Origin: an uncultured Sutterella sp.
GTDB taxonomy: Bacteria; Pseudomonadota; Gammaproteobacteria; Burkholderiales; Burkholderiaceae_F
Direction of reading: 5' to 3'
Length of the DNA stretch: 50,821 nt
Assembly: GCA_905212345.1 (NCBI GenBank)
Contig: CAJMEC010000009.1
Location: 1 to 50,821 of the forward strand
Part shown: piece by piece, positions 50,586 through 50,821 of the stretch
Position numbering within the stretch: the stretch's first letter is position 1
Layout: each line of letters begins with the position of its first letter
The notes under the pieces: model-generated
Database searches by the model: none
What the model was told of the DNA's origin: nothing
Seen by the model: only the letters and a program-made list of their open reading frames with translations
Translations under genes and position numbers: made by a program

Positions 50586-50821
50586 ATGCAGTTTAAAACA
50601 ATTTTGACCCGTTACCTGACAGTCATCCGATACTCAATATTTTTATTGGGCAGTCTTTTTGTGTGCCAATCAGCAGTTCTTGCCCAACCGGTTGATTCCA
50701 TTGACAGTGCAAAAATTTTAAAGTCACCGACACCGGAAAATAACGTTGAACTTATTTCGTTTTTACAAAAAGCTGACGACTCGGAAAAGTTTCTTTTTTT
50801 CTACTGTCCATTCAAAATACT
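50586..50821 (+). CDS. Secreted protein, N-terminal part; possibly a soluble lytic transglycosylase
   Basis: An ATG at 50586 opens a frame of 78 codons that runs to the window edge. The first residues form a signal peptide with a basic start (MQFKTILTRYLTVIRY), a hydrophobic core (SIFLLGSLFVC) and a likely cleavage after VLA. The rest (QPVDSIDSAKILK onward) has no motif I recognise. In several betaproteobacteria a soluble lytic transglycosylase (slt) gene lies beside ygfA, so that is the best guess, by position only. No clear ribosome binding site is visible. Confidence 0.5.
   Translation, partial: MQFKTILTRYLTVIRYSIFLLGSLFVCQSAVLAQPVDSIDSAKILKSPTPENNVELISFLQKADDSEKFLFFYCPFKI

Noticed and set aside
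1..50821. Prophage, insertion sequence, CRISPR array or integrated element
   Set aside because: No transposase, integrase, phage structural gene, spaced repeat array or flanking direct repeats were seen; nearly all space is filled by core genes.

Overview
This window looks like a stretch of core chromosome from a betaproteobacterium of the order Burkholderiales. The moderate G+C content, the compact gene order and several missing genes suggest a host-associated lineage such as the Sutterellaceae (Sutterella/Parasutterella-like). That family-level assignment is inference from gene content and order. I see no prophage, insertion sequence, CRISPR array or rRNA operon.

Layout, left to right. Positions 1-355 hold the start of mtnA on the minus strand, cut by the window edge. 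From 569 come patZ, a crotonase and an orphan GlnQ-type ATPase, followed by the lipopolysaccharide block kdsD-kdsC-lptC-lptA-lptB and then ptsN-rapZ. The genes that often sit beside these in relatives (rpoN, hpf, hprK) are absent here. mutY converges on rapZ. A TPR protein, lolB, ispE, tRNA-Gln(UUG), prs, rplY, pth, a DUF523 gene, ychF, a small XRE regulator and an AsmA-like gene follow. ftsY (minus) diverges from rsmD-coaD-ppx-ftsE-ftsX-rpoH-trmL. A NarX/NarL-like two-component pair, secB and a rhodanese-like gene lie on the minus strand. gpmA, envC, ctpA, a membrane metallophosphoesterase, a stand-alone FtsK-like ATPase, a HAD phosphatase and sppA lie on the plus strand. dksA, a COG0523 GTPase, rlmI and two LpxL-family acyltransferases are on the minus strand, divergent from metK. 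nfsB (minus), trpS, an SAH riboswitch with ahcY, the folate gene ygfA (minus) and the start of a secreted protein close the window.

Functional themes. (1) Outer-membrane assembly: Kdo synthesis (kdsD, kdsC), LPS transport (lptCAB), lipid A acylation (two LpxL homologues), lipoprotein insertion (lolB) and an AsmA-like protein. (2) Cell division and wall turnover: ftsY, ftsEX and the EnvC-like activator that FtsEX usually controls, plus CtpA. (3) The S-adenosylmethionine cycle: metK, ahcY and mtnA. ahcY carries a clear SAH riboswitch, and the metK leader can form mutually exclusive structures with a possible cover over its ribosome binding site. (4) Stress and nutrient control: rpoH, dksA, ppx, ptsN, rapZ and a nitrate-type two-component system.

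The points most worth a second look are the metK leader RNA, the orphan FtsK-like ATPase, the cysteine-free rhodanese next to secB with no glutaredoxin gene, the terminator-like hairpins at the starts of the narX-like and rhodanese genes, the shortened lptB-ptsN-rapZ locus, and the long C-terminal extension of TrpS.
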